64,000 bases of DNA from Maribellus sp. CM-23 (GTDB lineage: Bacteria > Bacteroidota > Bacteroidia > Bacteroidales > Prolixibacteraceae): the NCBI RefSeq assembly GCF_021354595.1, contig NZ_JADWYJ010000001.1, positions 39,446-103,445 of the forward strand, read 5' to 3'. How positions within the stretch are numbered: the first letter of the stretch is position 1; the number at the start of each line of letters is the position of its first letter. This document shows positions 63,848 through 64,000 of this stretch, one piece after another. The notes under the pieces were generated by a model that saw only the letters and a list, made by a program, of their open reading frames with translations, did not search any database and was not told where the DNA came from. A program made the translations under genes and the position numbers.

Positions 63848-64000
63848 TTAGCATACTCTTTTTTGAATCTTTCTTTCAATATCCATAAGCCACAACTTGC
63901 GTTTTTCGTCAGATACTTGTTTTACCATATCATAACTTATCCATTTTCGGTTTTTAAAACCTAGCTTCCAAAATGTCCCACGCATAAATGCCATTTCTAT
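63848..64000 (-). CDS. Small or partial protein at the right edge
   Basis: A minus-strand frame is open from the window edge to a TAA at 63848-63850 (50 codons). It is basic with several aromatic residues (RGTFWKLGFKNRKWISYD) and has no recognised motif. An ATG at 63994 may be its true start, giving 48 residues, or it may continue beyond the window. Its tight coupling to the DUF4405 gene supports it being real. Confidence 0.4.
   Translation of the reverse strand: MEMAFMRGTFWKLGFKNRKWISYDMVKQVSDEKRKLWLMDIERKIQKRVC

Overview
The window looks like chromosomal DNA from a Bacteroidota bacterium, most likely a marine or sediment member of the Marinilabiliales/Prolixibacteraceae type. The evidence is a type IX secretion C-terminal sorting domain, PorT-like outer-membrane barrels, Bacteroidota-type families (DUF4293, WbqC, BatA-domain, class II ketol-acid reductoisomerase), A-rich leaders in place of Shine-Dalgarno sites, and several promoters of the TTG/TTTG-N~20-TAnnTTTG form. 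No tRNA, rRNA, CRISPR array, complete insertion sequence or phage was seen. Taxonomy is inferred from gene content only.

Layout. 1-9 kb: a truncated lipoprotein, a LuxR-type regulator with a degenerate receiver, ilvC, a zinc-ribbon membrane protein, an AraC regulator with a barrel protein, a PAP2 phosphatase, a cupin and a transaldolase. 8.8-12.5 kb: a large T9SS-exported protein, a 42-bp palindromic repeat array and a ~200-bp MITE-like element. 12.5-26.6 kb: housekeeping genes (2-oxoglutarate dehydrogenase E2/E1, nucleotidyltransferase, glycosyltransferase, M16 protease, HAD phosphatase, dapB, lepB, LapA-like, WbqC). 26.6-37.8 kb: small envelope proteins, isoaspartyl peptidase, BatA-domain protein, then nitrogen metabolism (ornithine aminotransferase; agmatine deiminase plus N-carbamoylputrescine amidase, giving putrescine), a lipoprotein acetolactate decarboxylase and a YeeE/YedE sulfur transporter. 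38-47.2 kb: a LysM/binding-protein fusion, guaA, an S41 protease, pnuC plus a ribosylnicotinamide-kinase-like ATPase, cysE and an rRNA methyltransferase.

The most interesting locus is 47.4-52.85 kb. It holds a 50-residue peptide with a double-glycine leader, a signal-peptide-bearing TPR-CHAT protease (His773/Cys826) with a C-terminal membrane anchor, a membrane protein with three tandem anti-sigma-like repeats inside and TPRs outside, and an ECF sigma factor. The peptide gene and the sigma gene share an identical 13-bp element, GGGTTACCTTTTT, followed after exactly 10 bp by GAATA. This suggests one regulon driven by the local sigma factor. The topology suggests a periplasmic CHAT protease acting on a membrane-bound anti-sigma. 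That logic resembles the TPR-CHAT/Csx30/CASP-sigma branch of type III-E CRISPR systems, but without CRISPR. A ~40-bp sequence from the peptide's 5' region recurs three times, inverted, downstream of the CHAT gene.

53-64 kb: tonB, a sugar-phosphate isomerase-like protein, a BtuFCD vitamin B12 importer behind a clear cobalamin riboswitch, a dispersed element containing a perfect-period 21-bp tandem array (16 units, with a second short copy flanking one gene), RDD and DUF4349 proteins, a candidate orphan eCIS-type effector, a pseudouridine synthase and a DUF4405 membrane protein.
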